From NCBI GenBank assembly GCA_964242415.1, contig CAXTAT010000007.1, positions 62,001-126,000 of the forward strand: a stretch of 64,000 bases of DNA, written 5' to 3'. How positions within the stretch are numbered: the stretch's first letter is position 1; each line of letters opens with the position of its first letter. Below, piece by piece: positions 8,718 to 17,455 of the stretch. The notes under the pieces are model-generated. The model saw nothing but the letters and a program-made list of their open reading frames with translations. It did no database searches and had not been told where the DNA came from. The position numbers were made by a program, and so were the translations under genes. The DNA is from DASWOJ01 sp964242415 (GTDB lineage: Bacteria; Pseudomonadota; Alphaproteobacteria; Acetobacterales; Acetobacteraceae).

Positions 8718-9458
8718 ATGGCCCAGACCGCCCGCCCGCCCGCCAGCACCCCCAAGACCTTGCAACGCCCGGCCCGGCCCACCGGCCCGCCGAAGCCGCG
8801 CGTGCCCCAACTGCTCATGCGGGTCTGGGACGCGCCGACTCGGCTGTTCCACTGGGCCATCGTGCTGCTGGTCACCTTCAGCTACATCAGCGTGGAGAAG
8901 GACTGGATCAGGCTGCACTTCCTGTCCGGCTACACCGTCCTCACCCTGCTACTGTTCCGGCTGGCCTGGGGCTTCGTCGGCAGCGAGACCTCGCGCTTCC
9001 GCCAGTTCCTGCGCAGCCCCGTCGCCGGCCTGCGCCACCTGGCCGCCTTCGGCAAGCGCGAGCCGGACACCGAGATCGGCCACAACGCCGCCGGTGGCTG
9101 GATGGTGCTGGCGCTGCTCGGCGTGCTGCTGGTGCAGGTCGGCACGGGGCTGTTCAGCAATGACGACATCGACGCGCAGGGGCCGCTGGCGCATGACGTC
9201 AGCAAGCACGCCAGCAACTGGCTGACCGGCATCCATGCCTGGTCGTTCTGGGTGGTGGTGGGGCTGACCGTCGTGCACATCGTGGCAATCATCGCGTATG
9301 CCGTATTTAAGCGGCACGACCTGGTGCGGGCGATGGTGACGGGGAAGAAGCGCCTGCCGGCCAACCTGCGGCAGCCGCGCTTTGCCAGCCCGGCGCTGGC
9401 CGCCGGGGTGCTGGCGGTGGCGGCCGGGCTGGTGTGGGCGCTGGTGCGCTTCGCCTAG
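8718..9458 (+). CDS. Cytochrome b561-type membrane protein (cytochrome b/b6 domain)
   Basis: This 246-residue protein has a Pro-rich cytosolic N-terminus followed by four to five membrane helices. Histidines sit in WDAPTRLFHWAIV, in IGHNAAGGWMV and in TGIHAWSFW and VVHIVAI, the expected heme b ligands of the bacterial b561 family. Such proteins pass electrons between quinol and a periplasmic acceptor. An AAGGAAC ribosome site precedes ATG 8718. It is convergent with a cytochrome c' type gene only 4 bp away, a pairing that suggests a shared redox function. Confidence 0.88.
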   Translation: MAQTARPPASTPKTLQRPARPTGPPKPRVPQLLMRVWDAPTRLFHWAIVLLVTFSYISVEKDWIRLHFLSGYTVLTLLLFRLAWGFVGSETSRFRQFLRSPVAGLRHLAAFGKREPDTEIGHNAAGGWMVLALLGVLLVQVGTGLFSNDDIDAQGPLAHDVSKHASNWLTGIHAWSFWVVVGLTVVHIVAIIAYAVFKRHDLVRAMVTGKKRLPANLRQPRFASPALAAGVLAVAAGLVWALVRFA

Positions 9459-9462
9459 TCCG

Positions 9463-9930
9463 TCAGTTGAGCTTGGCCCGGTAGTTGCGGTGGCAGGCGC
9501 CGCAGGCTTGCGTGGTGAGGGTGTACTGGGCGGCAAACCCCGGCTTGTCGTTGGCGTCGGCCAGCACGGCGAGCTTGTCGGCCTGGGTCCAGAAGTTCTC
9601 CGCCGCCTTCTGGAAGCCGGGGCGGTCGGTCCAGACTGCCGGCAGGGCGTGCGTCTCATGGCCGGTCTGGGTACCGTCCGGGAACATGGCAGGGATGCTG
9701 TGGCCCCAGGCGGACAGCGCGTTGGCGGCGTCCTTGAAGCCTTTCACGTCGTTGCCGGCGTCGATGTCGGCCTTCATGCCGGTGACGTTGCCGGCCTGCA
9801 GGTCGAACCCCGCTTGCCGGGCGGCGATGATGGTGTCAGCGGGCACTGACACCGTTGCGCCTTGCGCCAATGCTAGACCTGCTCCGCTTATGCAGCAAAG
9901 GGCTGCACCGACCGCTAGGAGCTTTCGCAT
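9463..9930 (-). CDS. Class II cytochrome c (cytochrome c' like)
   Basis: This 155-residue periplasmic heme protein starts with a clear signal peptide (MRKLLAVGAALCC...ALA). It ends with the heme attachment motif C-G-A-C-H followed by RNYR, the C-terminal placement that defines class II cytochromes c. The four-helix body contains GFDLQAGNVTGMKADI and the Pro/Trp pair ALPAVWTDRPGF. ATG 9930 gives the signal peptide; a longer frame adds 13 polar residues. It could be the electron partner of the neighbouring cytochrome b. Confidence 0.9.
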   Translation of the reverse strand: MRKLLAVGAALCCISGAGLALAQGATVSVPADTIIAARQAGFDLQAGNVTGMKADIDAGNDVKGFKDAANALSAWGHSIPAMFPDGTQTGHETHALPAVWTDRPGFQKAAENFWTQADKLAVLADANDKPGFAAQYTLTTQACGACHRNYRAKLN

Positions 9931-10019
9931 GGTATGATCCCGTTCAACGTTGCGTCCACAACCTCGCATCTCACGCCCTGGCCCGCCATCCAGAAACTTG
10001 CCGCACCGAAAGGCTTTCC

Positions 10020-10607
10020 ATGCCGCAGCCCGCCGTCCGCTCCGTCGCCGTCTTTTGCGGGTCCCGCCCGGGGAACGACCCGGCCTATTATGCCGCGTGC
10101 GTGGCGCTGGGCGCCGGGCTGGCGGCGGCGGGGATGCGGCTGGTGTATGGCGGCGGGCGGGTCGGGCTGATGGGCGCCGTCGCCGACGGGGCGCTGTCGG
10201 CGGGCGGGACGGTGCTGGGCATCATCCCCGAGTTCCTGCAGCGGCGGGAGGTCGCGCATGCCGGCGTGCAGGACATGGTGCTGACATCGACGATGCACGA
10301 CCGCAAGGCCCGCATGTTCGACGCCGCCGACGCCTTCGTCACCATGCCCGGCGGGCTCGGCACCTTCGACGAGACGGTGGAGATCACCACCTGGCGGCAG
10401 CTTGGCCTGCACGACAAGCCGATCCTGATCTGCGATGTCGGTGGTTGGGCGCAGCCATACGTAGCGTTGCTGGAGGGTGCGATTGCGGACGGGTTCGCCT
10501 CGGCGGAGACGGCGGAACTGTATGAGGTGCTGCCGGATGTGCCTGCCGTGCTGGACCGGCTGCGGCGCCTGCCGGTGTCGGGGGGCGGCCAACCCGCACG
10601 CTTGTAG
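10020..10607 (+). CDS. LOG-family protein (TIGR00730 Rossmann fold; nucleotide 5'-monophosphate phosphoribohydrolase-like)
   Basis: This 195-residue protein has the LOG signature: VYGGGRVGLMGAVADG for nucleotide binding and PGGLGTFDE for catalysis. Members hydrolyse cytokinin riboside monophosphates or other nucleotide monophosphates to free base and ribose phosphate. ATG 10020 places the conserved SVAVFCGSRPGNDPAY strand at residues 8-23, as in the family. A frame opening at 9855 exists, but its extra N-terminus overlaps the cytochrome gene and is not conserved. Confidence 0.92.
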   Translation: MPQPAVRSVAVFCGSRPGNDPAYYAACVALGAGLAAAGMRLVYGGGRVGLMGAVADGALSAGGTVLGIIPEFLQRREVAHAGVQDMVLTSTMHDRKARMFDAADAFVTMPGGLGTFDETVEITTWRQLGLHDKPILICDVGGWAQPYVALLEGAIADGFASAETAELYEVLPDVPAVLDRLRRLPVSGGGQPARL

Positions 10608-10651
10608 CGGCTTGCCCTGGACGGGCCGGCAGTCTATACGGCGCGCATTGT

Positions 10652-10728
10652 CGGGGCGTAGTACAGCCTGGTAGTACGCTTGCTTCGGGAGCAAGAGGCC
10701 GGAGGTTCGAATCCTCTCGCCCCGACCA
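10652..10728 (+). tRNA. tRNA-Pro (anticodon CGG)
   Basis: The 77-base cloverleaf has acceptor arms CGGGGCG/CGCCCCG and an anticodon stem CTTGC/GCAAG enclosing TTCGGGA, giving anticodon CGG. The T-loop is GTTCGAATC, and the CCA end is encoded. Confidence 0.96.
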
Positions 10729-10782
10729 ATTCAACCAGTTGATCAGCGCCCACCCAGGCAAGATGCTGCGCTGATCCAATGC

Positions 10783-12105
10783 TTATGCCTTGTTGGCGCG
10801 CTCGAACTCCCGCAGCACGCGGTTGCCGCGGCTCACCACATTGTCAAGCGCCGCCTGCGGGGCCTGCTTGCGCTGGAAGGCGCCCTCGACTTCCTCGTGG
10901 ATGATGTTGCGGATGTCCGGCATCCGGCCCAGCCGCAGCCCCTTGCTGTTGGGTGTCACCGTACCGCGGGTAAGCTGGATGACCGGGACATCGGCGCCGG
11001 GGTTCTTGTCGTAGAAGCCCTCGGCCTTGCCGTCCTCGAACCCGGCCTGGGTCACCGGGACGTAGCCGGTGCGCTGCGCCCATTCCGCGTCTTGCTTGGG
11101 CTGGGCGATGTATTGCAGGAACTCGGCGACTCCCTTGTACTCCGCCGGGCTGCGGCCCTGCGCCGTCATGGCCCACAGGCTGCCGCCGTCGATGGTCGAA
11201 TTGAGCGGCGTCGGGATCAGGTCCTGGTCGTAGGGCAGCGGCGCCTCGGCCCACTTGAACTTGCAGCCCTTGACGGCGTCCCCGCGTGCGGCGGACGACA
11301 TGAAGCTGACCGCCGCCTGCCCGGCGAAGAAATGCGTGTTCGGCGCGTCGTCCCGCCCGGTATAGCGGAACGTGCCCTCCCGCTGCATGTCCACCAGCCG
11401 GGTCAACTGCTTGACGAAGGGCGGCGCGTTCACCAGCAGCTCGGCATCCAGGCCGTCGAAGCCGTTGGCCTTGGTGGCGAACGGCAGGTCGTGCATGGCG
11501 GCGAACTGCTCCATCTGTATCCAGGAGAACCCTGCGGTGGTGACCGGCACCGGCACCTTGGTTTTGAGGGTCTGCGCGGCGACGGCGAGGTCGGCCCAGG
11601 TGCGGGGCAGCCGGGTGGTGTCCAGCCCGGCCTTCCGGAAGGCGTCCAGGTTGACCAACATGACGCCGGTGCTGGCGTTGAACGGCGTGGACGCCAACCG
11701 CCCGTCCGGCAGGCTGCAACAGCCGCGCACGGCAGGGATGTAGGCATCGGGGTCGATGCCGCTCTCCGGGGACAGCTCCCAGGTTTGCTTCACGGCCGGG
11801 CCGGCGGCGAGCATGGCGCTGGTGCTGGCCTCGGGCATCTGCACCAGATGCGGCGCCTCGTTGGCGCGCCAGGCGGCGGCGGTGGCCGTCAGGGTCTCGG
11901 AGTAGGGACCCTTGAAGATCGGGACGATCTCGGTGTTGGCCTGGGAGGCGTTGAAGTCGGCGCAGATGCCGTTGACCTCGTCGTTCAGCACGCCATTCAT
12001 CGCGTGCCAGAACACGATGCGGACGCGGCCGGTTTGGGCCTGGACCGGCAGTGGGGTGAAGGCGGGGGCTGCGAGGGCGGCGCCCAGCAGGGTGCGGCGG
12101 TTCAT
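10783..12105 (-). CDS. ugpB: UgpB-like ABC transporter substrate-binding protein
   Basis: This 440-residue family 1 extracellular binding protein resembles UgpB, which captures sn-glycerol-3-phosphate or its diesters in the periplasm. The export signal MNRRTLLGAALAAPAF has a twin-Arg character. The segment RIVFWHAMNGVLNDEVNGI matches the FWHAM...L motif of UgpB, and FNASTGVMLVN is another family hallmark. A strong GGAGGACC ribosome site precedes ATG 12105. The ABC permeases and ATPase (ugpA, ugpE, ugpC) are not in the visible neighbourhood; the gene ends near tRNA-Pro. Confidence 0.85.
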   Translation of the reverse strand: MNRRTLLGAALAAPAFTPLPVQAQTGRVRIVFWHAMNGVLNDEVNGICADFNASQANTEIVPIFKGPYSETLTATAAAWRANEAPHLVQMPEASTSAMLAAGPAVKQTWELSPESGIDPDAYIPAVRGCCSLPDGRLASTPFNASTGVMLVNLDAFRKAGLDTTRLPRTWADLAVAAQTLKTKVPVPVTTAGFSWIQMEQFAAMHDLPFATKANGFDGLDAELLVNAPPFVKQLTRLVDMQREGTFRYTGRDDAPNTHFFAGQAAVSFMSSAARGDAVKGCKFKWAEAPLPYDQDLIPTPLNSTIDGGSLWAMTAQGRSPAEYKGVAEFLQYIAQPKQDAEWAQRTGYVPVTQAGFEDGKAEGFYDKNPGADVPVIQLTRGTVTPNSKGLRLGRMPDIRNIIHEEVEGAFQRKQAPQAALDNVVSRGNRVLREFERANKA

Positions 12106-12188
12106 GCAGGGTCCTCCGAGGATGCCGGGCGGACGTGGCCGCTGCGGGCGGTTGCGTTGCGGGACGGCGCGGTGCAGGCCGGCCCGGG

Positions 12189-12380
12189 TTAACGCTTGCC
12201 GACAGACCAGAGCATAAGCCAGCGCACGGGGAACACCCAAACGATGCCGGCCACGAGCCAGTACAGGGCCTCCAACGTCCAGTGCAGGCGGGGGATCAGG
12301 TCGGGCAGGGTGATCACGGCGATGATGTAGAGGAAGACGAACAGCAGCCCGGCGATGGTGGCGATGGGAGCTCTGGACAT
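12189..12380 (-). CDS. DUF2842 small membrane protein
   Basis: This 63-residue protein has two hydrophobic segments, LLFVFLYIIAVITLP (about 12-26) and LYWLVAGIVWVFPV (about 38-52). The Trp-Val-x-Pro arrangement and short length match DUF2842, a family typical of alphaproteobacteria with unknown function. The start at 12380 excludes an upstream in-frame stretch that is translated repeat B. It lies 83 bp upstream of the UgpB-like gene on the same strand. Confidence 0.75.
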   Translation of the reverse strand: MSRAPIATIAGLLFVFLYIIAVITLPDLIPRLHWTLEALYWLVAGIVWVFPVRWLMLWSVGKR

Positions 12381-12425
12381 CCCGGTGGCGTAGCGCACGA
12401 GGCAAACCCACGCCAGGCCCTTCCT

Positions 12426-12575
12426 GCTCCCTCTCCCTCCGGGAGAGGGCCGGGGTGAGGGGGCGGGCAAGCGCCAAATTTGGCCGCTATGGGCCGCTGC
12501 CTCGTAACCTCGCAATGCTCCGTGCCGCCTGCAAGACCCCCTCACCTCGGCCCTCTTCCGGAGGGGGAGGGAGCA
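12426..12575. repeat. Pair B of inverted GC-rich palindromic elements
   Basis: Facing copies lie at about 12426-12463 and 12536-12575. They have the same stem-plus-tail architecture as pair A, with small differences (CACCTCGG and CTTCCGG in the right copy). They fill the gap between the CaiB gene and the DUF2842 gene. Confidence 0.78.
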
Positions 12576-12581
12576 GCGAGG

Positions 12582-13844
12582 TTACCGCCTTGTGTCGAAC
12601 AGCACTCCATCGGCTCGCATCGCCGCCATCTCGTCCTCGGAGTAGCCCAGGCCCACCAGCACCGCCGCCCCATGCTGGTTGAAGCGCGGCGGCGCGGAGC
12701 GGGTGCCCCCCGGCGTGCGGCTCAGCTTGATCGGCGTGCCCAGCGCGCGGTAGGCACCGCCGCCGTCCAACGGCAGTTCCGTCACCATGGCGCGGGCGGC
12801 GGTGTGCTCGGCCTCCATCGCCTCGTCCACCGCCAGCACCGGCCCGGCGGGCAGCCCGGCACGCAGCAGCTCCAGGCATAGCGCGTGGCCATCCTGCGGT
12901 GCGAAGGCGGCGGCAAGCTGCTCCACCAGGGCCGGCCGATTGCGGACACGGTCGCCGTTGGTCAGGAATCGCGGGTCGCCCGGCAGGTCGGGGCGGCCGA
13001 GGTGCTCGCACAGGCGGCGGAACTGGCCGTCGTTGCCTATGGCGATGAAAATCTCCCCGGTCGCGGTCGCATACTTCTCGTACGGCGAAATGTTGGGATG
13101 CGGGTTGCCCAGCGGCATCGGCCGTTTGCCGTTCAGGAAGTAGTTCGCCGCCTGCGGATGCAGCAGCGCCATGCCGCAGTCATGCAGCGTCATGTCCAGG
13201 TATTGGCCCAGCCCGGACGCCTGCCGCTCGTGCAGCGCCATCAGGATGCCGATCACCGAGTACAGCCCGGTCGCCAGATCGACCACCGGCGTGCCCAGCC
13301 GCAACGGACCCGTCGAGGGATCGCCGTTCACGCTCATCAGCCCCGTCATCGCCTGCAGGATGGCGTCGTAGCCCGGCAAGCCCCCCAACGGACCCTCGCC
13401 GCCGAAGCCCGACACCCGGCAGTGGATCAGCCCCGGGAAGCGCGGCGCCAGGTCGGCGGCGTAGCCTAGGCCCCAGCGCTCCATAGTGCCGGGCTTGAAG
13501 TTCTCGACCAGGATGTCGGCGGTCTCGATCAGCCGCAGCAGCACCGCGCGGCCGGCGGGCTTGGACAGGTCCAGCGCGATGGCCTGCTTGTTGCGGTTCA
13601 CCCCCAGGAAGTAGCTGGCGTCGCGCTCGGTGGCGGACACCTCCTGGAACGGCGGCCCCCAATCGCGGGTCTCGTCGCCCTGCGGCGGCTCCACCTTCAC
13701 CACCTCCGCCCCATGGTCTCCCAGGATCATAGTGGCATAGGGGCCGCCCAGCACGCGTGTCAGATCGACGACGCGCAGCCCGGCCAGCGCGCCCGGGGAG
13801 GCAGCCAGGCCCTTGCCCTCGATCTTCGGTGCGCCGTCCATCAT
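12582..13844 (-). CDS. CaiB/BaiF family (class III) CoA transferase
   Basis: This 420-residue enzyme moves CoA between organic acids. Family features are LRVVDLTRVLGGPYATMILGDHGAEVVKVE at the N-terminus (about 23-52), NRNKQAI, NFKPGTMERWGL and LPGYDAILQAMTGLM. In the last motif Asp160 corresponds to the catalytic aspartate that forms the acyl anhydride. The ATG at 13844 overlaps the TGA of the upstream CoA-transferase subunit by 4 bp, so the two are translationally coupled. It is the last gene of a four-gene acyl-CoA operon. Confidence 0.92.
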   Translation of the reverse strand: MMDGAPKIEGKGLAASPGALAGLRVVDLTRVLGGPYATMILGDHGAEVVKVEPPQGDETRDWGPPFQEVSATERDASYFLGVNRNKQAIALDLSKPAGRAVLLRLIETADILVENFKPGTMERWGLGYAADLAPRFPGLIHCRVSGFGGEGPLGGLPGYDAILQAMTGLMSVNGDPSTGPLRLGTPVVDLATGLYSVIGILMALHERQASGLGQYLDMTLHDCGMALLHPQAANYFLNGKRPMPLGNPHPNISPYEKYATATGEIFIAIGNDGQFRRLCEHLGRPDLPGDPRFLTNGDRVRNRPALVEQLAAAFAPQDGHALCLELLRAGLPAGPVLAVDEAMEAEHTAARAMVTELPLDGGGAYRALGTPIKLSRTPGGTRSAPPRFNQHGAAVLVGLGYSEDEMAAMRADGVLFDTRR

Positions 13845-14581
13845 GCCGCCTCCCGGTCCCACACCCGGGCGCAAAACTCCGGGTAGGTGTCGCGCATCTC
13901 GGCACAGACGGGGCCACGCAGCAAGGCAAGCTCCTCCGGCGTCGGGTCCGGCGTCGCGGGCGCACCGTCGCCGTCGTAGTCGAAACCGGTGGCGGCGCGC
14001 ACGCCGGCCGCGGTCTCGCCGGGGTGCAGCGATGCCAGGGTAAACCGTGCGGCGCGGGGGTCGAAATGGAACACGCAGCGGCCGGTCACCAGCGCCTGCG
14101 CCGTGCCGCGCCGGAAGTGCTCGGGCGGCGACACGCCGGGCGCGCTAACCAGGTCCACCCGTGGCACCAGCACGCGCGGGCTGTGCTCCTCGCGGAACAT
14201 GATCGTGCGCGGCACCATCATGTACATGAACGCCGAGCCGAAGCTGCCGGGGAACCGCGCCGTGCGGCCGGGCCACTCGCCGGTGCCGAGCAAGTTGATG
14301 TTGGCCTGCCCGTCGATCTGCCCGCCGCCCAAGAAGAAGATGTCGATGCGGCCCTGGCCCGCCAGGTCGAACAGCTCGCGCGACCCCTCGGTGAACGGGT
14401 TGCCGCGGGGGCGGTGCAGCAGCGACAGGCGGACGGGGTGGCCCAGCAACCGCACCAGCCAGCACGCCGCGGCAGGGATGGGACTGGCGGCGCCGACGGC
14501 GATGTGCCGGGCAATGGGCTGCGCTGGGTCAAGGATCAGCCGGGCGATGGCGGCGGCCAGGCGTTCCTCGGGCTGGATCAC
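13841..14581 (-). CDS. CoA-transferase subunit B (GctB/IpdB-like)
   Basis: This 246-residue protein is the second subunit of a family I CoA transferase or ring-opening hydrolase. The segment FFLGGGQIDGQANINLLGTGEWPGRTARFPG contains the GGGQID...GN-like loop of the beta subunit. In the classical transferases the catalytic Glu lies nearby in an ExG motif, which is not obvious here. IpdB-type members also lack it and hydrolyse cyclic CoA esters, so the reaction type is open. It overlaps the alpha subunit (4 bp ATGA) and the CaiB gene (4 bp). Confidence 0.82.
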   Translation of the reverse strand: MIQPEERLAAAIARLILDPAQPIARHIAVGAASPIPAAACWLVRLLGHPVRLSLLHRPRGNPFTEGSRELFDLAGQGRIDIFFLGGGQIDGQANINLLGTGEWPGRTARFPGSFGSAFMYMMVPRTIMFREEHSPRVLVPRVDLVSAPGVSPPEHFRRGTAQALVTGRCVFHFDPRAARFTLASLHPGETAAGVRAATGFDYDGDGAPATPDPTPEELALLRGPVCAEMRDTYPEFCARVWDREAA

Positions 14582-15393
14582 GCCGCGGCGGCCTCGGCGG
14601 GCCAGACATGGCGGTTCAGGTAGGATTGGAAGCCGTCTGCAGTCCGGGCCGCCCGGGCGTAGTCCCGCAGGTGCGCGACGTCGGCGGAGTACTCGTCCAG
14701 CAGGCCCAGCGGCCAGGCGCCGCGCCCGGCGACCGCAACCTGGTCGATGTAGGCGCCGCTGATCGTGCCGGGCGCCAGGCGCTCGTCGTCCAGCAGGTTG
14801 CCCGGCGCCACGCGCTCGACCGTTACCAGCACCCGGCGCGAGGCATGGGCCAGCGTCGCCAACTCCCGCCGCCGGCCGACCCAGACGTTGCCGTGGGCGT
14901 CGGCCATCACGGCATGGAAGACCGCCACGTCCGGGGACAGGGCGGGCAGCAGCACGACCAGGTCCGGCGCATCGCTGAACGGATTCTGCACCACGCGCCA
15001 GTCCGGCTGGTGCGCCAGCACGTCGCTGCCGAGCAGGCCGCGCAGGGGCATGTAGGGGACGCCCTTCTCGGCGGCCTGCAGCATGGTGTGGATGGCCGGG
15101 CAGGTGGCGTCGAGCACCTCCAGCGTCCCGGCGGCGACGGCGGCGGTGAAGCGGGGCGCCAGGCCGGCCTCCCCGAGCGTCACCGCACTGGTCTGCACCT
15201 GCGCCACGCAGCCGGCGCCGATCAGCAAGTCCGTCGCCCAGCCCGACACCGGCACGCCCAGCAGCCGCAGCCCCCGCGCCCCGCGCCGCACCAGCGCGCG
15301 GGCGAAGGCGGAGGGCGTCAGGGAGTTGTCCGGCGGCAGCGCGAGCAGTGCGCCGTCCGGGACCTGGGCGGCCAGGGTGTCGGGTGTGTGCAT
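14578..15393 (-). CDS. CoA-transferase subunit A (GctA/IpdA-like)
   Basis: This 271-residue alpha-subunit-like protein has family features LGVPVSGWATDLLIGAG (CoA-binding Gly-rich loop region), EAGLAPRF and HAVMADAHGNVWVG. In CoA transferases this subunit binds the CoA moiety. ATG 15393 is 2 bp after the DLH gene stop, and the end overlaps the beta subunit start. The order alpha-beta-CaiB suggests breakdown of a branched, cyclic or aromatic acid CoA ester; the substrate is unknown. Confidence 0.83.
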   Translation of the reverse strand: MHTPDTLAAQVPDGALLALPPDNSLTPSAFARALVRRGARGLRLLGVPVSGWATDLLIGAGCVAQVQTSAVTLGEAGLAPRFTAAVAAGTLEVLDATCPAIHTMLQAAEKGVPYMPLRGLLGSDVLAHQPDWRVVQNPFSDAPDLVVLLPALSPDVAVFHAVMADAHGNVWVGRRRELATLAHASRRVLVTVERVAPGNLLDDERLAPGTISGAYIDQVAVAGRGAWPLGLLDEYSADVAHLRDYARAARTADGFQSYLNRHVWPAEAAAA

Positions 15394-15395
15394 CG

Positions 15396-16112
15396 CTAGC
15401 CGAGCGCCTCTGCCAGGGCCTCGGCGCTGCGGCCGTTGGCGATGGTGGCGCCGCGGGCCTGCCAGTGGGTGCCGTTCACGCGGGCGAAGGCGTGGTCCGC
15501 GTTGGGGTACACGTAGGCGTGGGCATGCGGGTTGCCCTTCAGCGCCTCGACGACCTTGGCGCGGCCCTCGGGCGGGAAGAACTTGTCCTGGTCGGCGATG
15601 TGGACCAGCAGCGGGGCACGCAGCCCGTCGATCCCGTCCAGCAGGCCGTCCAGCCCAACGCCGTAGTAGGAGATGTTCACGTCCGCGTCCGACCGCAGCG
15701 CCATCATCATCGCCAGCCGCCCGCCGAGGCAGTAGCCCATCGTGCCGGCCTTGCCGTTGCAGCCCGGCATGGTGCGGGCGGCGGCCACGGCTGCCTTCAG
15801 GTCCTCGACGCCCTTGTCCTGGTCGAAGGCGTTCATCAGTGCGAAGGCCTCTTTCCACTCGGCCTCGGACTGGTCGGTCAGGTCCACGCCGGGCTTGATG
15901 CGCCAGAATAGGTCGGGGACGACGACGACGTAGCCCTGCTCGGCGACTTGGTCGGCGGTCTCGCGCATGGACTTGTTGACGCCGAAGATTTCCTGGATGA
16001 GCACGACGGCCCCGTGCTGGGCGCCAGGGTGCGGGGTGTCGGCGGGCGGGTTGGCGACGTAGGCGTCGAAGGCGCCGGTGCCGTCGGCGGCGGTGATCTG
16101 GATGGTGGGCAT
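15396..16112 (-). CDS. Dienelactone hydrolase family protein
   Basis: This 238-residue alpha/beta hydrolase has the DLH signature. Cys128 in MGYCLGG is the nucleophile in place of Ser. Asp174 or Asp176 lies in HIADQDKFFP, and His207 in NADHAFAR completes the triad. The Gln40-Glu41-Ile-Phe-Gly segment holds the glutamate that tunes the Cys. DLHs open enol-lactones in aromatic degradation. It is the first gene of the acyl-CoA operon, preceded by a GAGGAGAAC ribosome site. An upstream in-frame extension is translated repeat C and is discarded. Confidence 0.92.
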   Translation of the reverse strand: MPTIQITAADGTGAFDAYVANPPADTPHPGAQHGAVVLIQEIFGVNKSMRETADQVAEQGYVVVVPDLFWRIKPGVDLTDQSEAEWKEAFALMNAFDQDKGVEDLKAAVAAARTMPGCNGKAGTMGYCLGGRLAMMMALRSDADVNISYYGVGLDGLLDGIDGLRAPLLVHIADQDKFFPPEGRAKVVEALKGNPHAHAYVYPNADHAFARVNGTHWQARGATIANGRSAEALAEALG

Positions 16113-16175
16113 GGCGCGTTCTCCTCGGAGGCGCGCGGTGTCTAGCAGAGGTTCAGTGGGGCAGAAAGCGGATGC

Positions 16176-16319
16176 TTCCCCCTCTCCCTCCGGAAGAGGG
16201 CCGGGGTGAGGGCGGCTTGCTTGCGGCACGGGACACTTGCGGGGCCATAGCCTTTTGGCGGGCGAATGCGGTGCTTGCCCGCCCCCTCACCCCGGCCCTC
16301 TCCCGTAGGGAGAGGGGGA
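16176..16319. repeat. Pair C of inverted GC-rich palindromic elements
   Basis: Facing copies lie at about 16176-16214 and 16280-16319, with the same CCCTCTCCC/GGGAGAGGG stem and CCGGGGTGAGGG tail. They lie between the PLP decarboxylase gene and the promoter side of the DLH operon. Confidence 0.78.
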
Positions 16320-16324
16320 AGACG

Positions 16325-17455
16325 TCAGATGTAGTGCTCGGCCAGAGGGGCGAAGCCGTTGAAGCGTTGGCTGGCGTAGGTCGTGACGTACGCGCCAGCC
16401 GACTGGATCTGCACCCGCTCGCCGGAGCGCAGCGCCTTCGGCAGGCGGTAGTTGGACCGCTCATACAGGATGTCCGCCCCGTCGCACGTTGGCCCGGCGA
16501 TGGCGACCGGCCCCGTCTCGCCGCCGTCGTGCGCGGTCTGAAAGCGGTACTTGATCGACTCGCCCTCCGTCTCCGCCAGCCCGCCGAACCGGCCGATGTC
16601 CAGGTAAACCCAGCGCAGCGGATCGTCCTTCGCCTTGTGGCAGACCAGCACTACCTCCGCGCTGACCACCCCGGCATCGCCGACCAGGAAGCGGCCCGGC
16701 TCCACCAGGATCTCCGGCAGGTCATTGCCGAAATGCTGCGTCATGGCGTGCATGATCGCGTCGGCAAAGCGGTCGATCCCCGGGATTTCCTCGCGGTAGC
16801 GCACGGGATAGCCGCCGCCCAGGTTGACCATGCGCAGGTTCACCCCGGCCTGTGCCAGGTCGGTGAACAGCATCGCCACCCGGCCGATCGCCGTCTCATA
16901 GCTGCCAGTCGTGGTCTGCTGGCTGCCGACGTGGAACGACAGGCCATACGGGTCCAGGCCCAGCTCGCCCGCACGGATCATCAGGTCGCGTGCGGTCTCG
17001 GCGGTCGTGCCGAACTTGCGCGACAGCGGCCACTCGGCGCCGTCGTTCTGCACCAGCAGGCGGCAGTACACCCGGGCGCCGGGGGCGTGCTCGGCCAGCT
17101 TCTCCAGCTCCTCGGCGGAGTCGAAGGCGAACATCGTCACCCCGGCGGCATGGGCGCGCTGGATCGACGACACCTTCTTGATCGTGTTGCCGAAGCTGAT
17201 CGCCGAGGGCGCGGCGCCGGCGTCCAGGCAGAACTGCACCTCCTCAAACGAGGCGGCGTCGAAGCTGCTGCCCAGGCCGACCAGGCGCTGCAGGATCGGC
17301 GTCGCCGGGTTGGCCTTCACGGCGTAGTAAACCCGGGCCAGCGGCAGGGCGCCCAGCAGGGTGCGGTAGTTGTCCTCCACACGGTCAACGTCCAGCACGA
17401 GGCAGGGCGTGGCTGGGGCGTGGTCAGCCAGGTAGGAGGCGATCTTGGGGGTCAT
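16325..17455 (-). CDS. Ornithine/lysine-type decarboxylase (fold III, PLP-dependent)
   Basis: This 376-residue alanine-racemase-fold decarboxylase makes a polyamine precursor (putrescine from ornithine, or cadaverine from lysine). Lys47 in YYAVKANP binds PLP, LSFHVGSQ holds the phosphate-contacting His, and GGGYPV is the Gly-rich loop. EPGRFLV and GPTCDGADIL, with the active-site Cys-Asp pair, complete the signature. The length matches eukaryotic-like bacterial ODCs and is shorter than biosynthetic arginine decarboxylase. Ornithine is the likeliest substrate, but dual Orn/Lys enzymes share these motifs. Confidence 0.92.
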   Translation of the reverse strand: MTPKIASYLADHAPATPCLVLDVDRVEDNYRTLLGALPLARVYYAVKANPATPILQRLVGLGSSFDAASFEEVQFCLDAGAAPSAISFGNTIKKVSSIQRAHAAGVTMFAFDSAEELEKLAEHAPGARVYCRLLVQNDGAEWPLSRKFGTTAETARDLMIRAGELGLDPYGLSFHVGSQQTTTGSYETAIGRVAMLFTDLAQAGVNLRMVNLGGGYPVRYREEIPGIDRFADAIMHAMTQHFGNDLPEILVEPGRFLVGDAGVVSAEVVLVCHKAKDDPLRWVYLDIGRFGGLAETEGESIKYRFQTAHDGGETGPVAIAGPTCDGADILYERSNYRLPKALRSGERVQIQSAGAYVTTYASQRFNGFAPLAEHYI

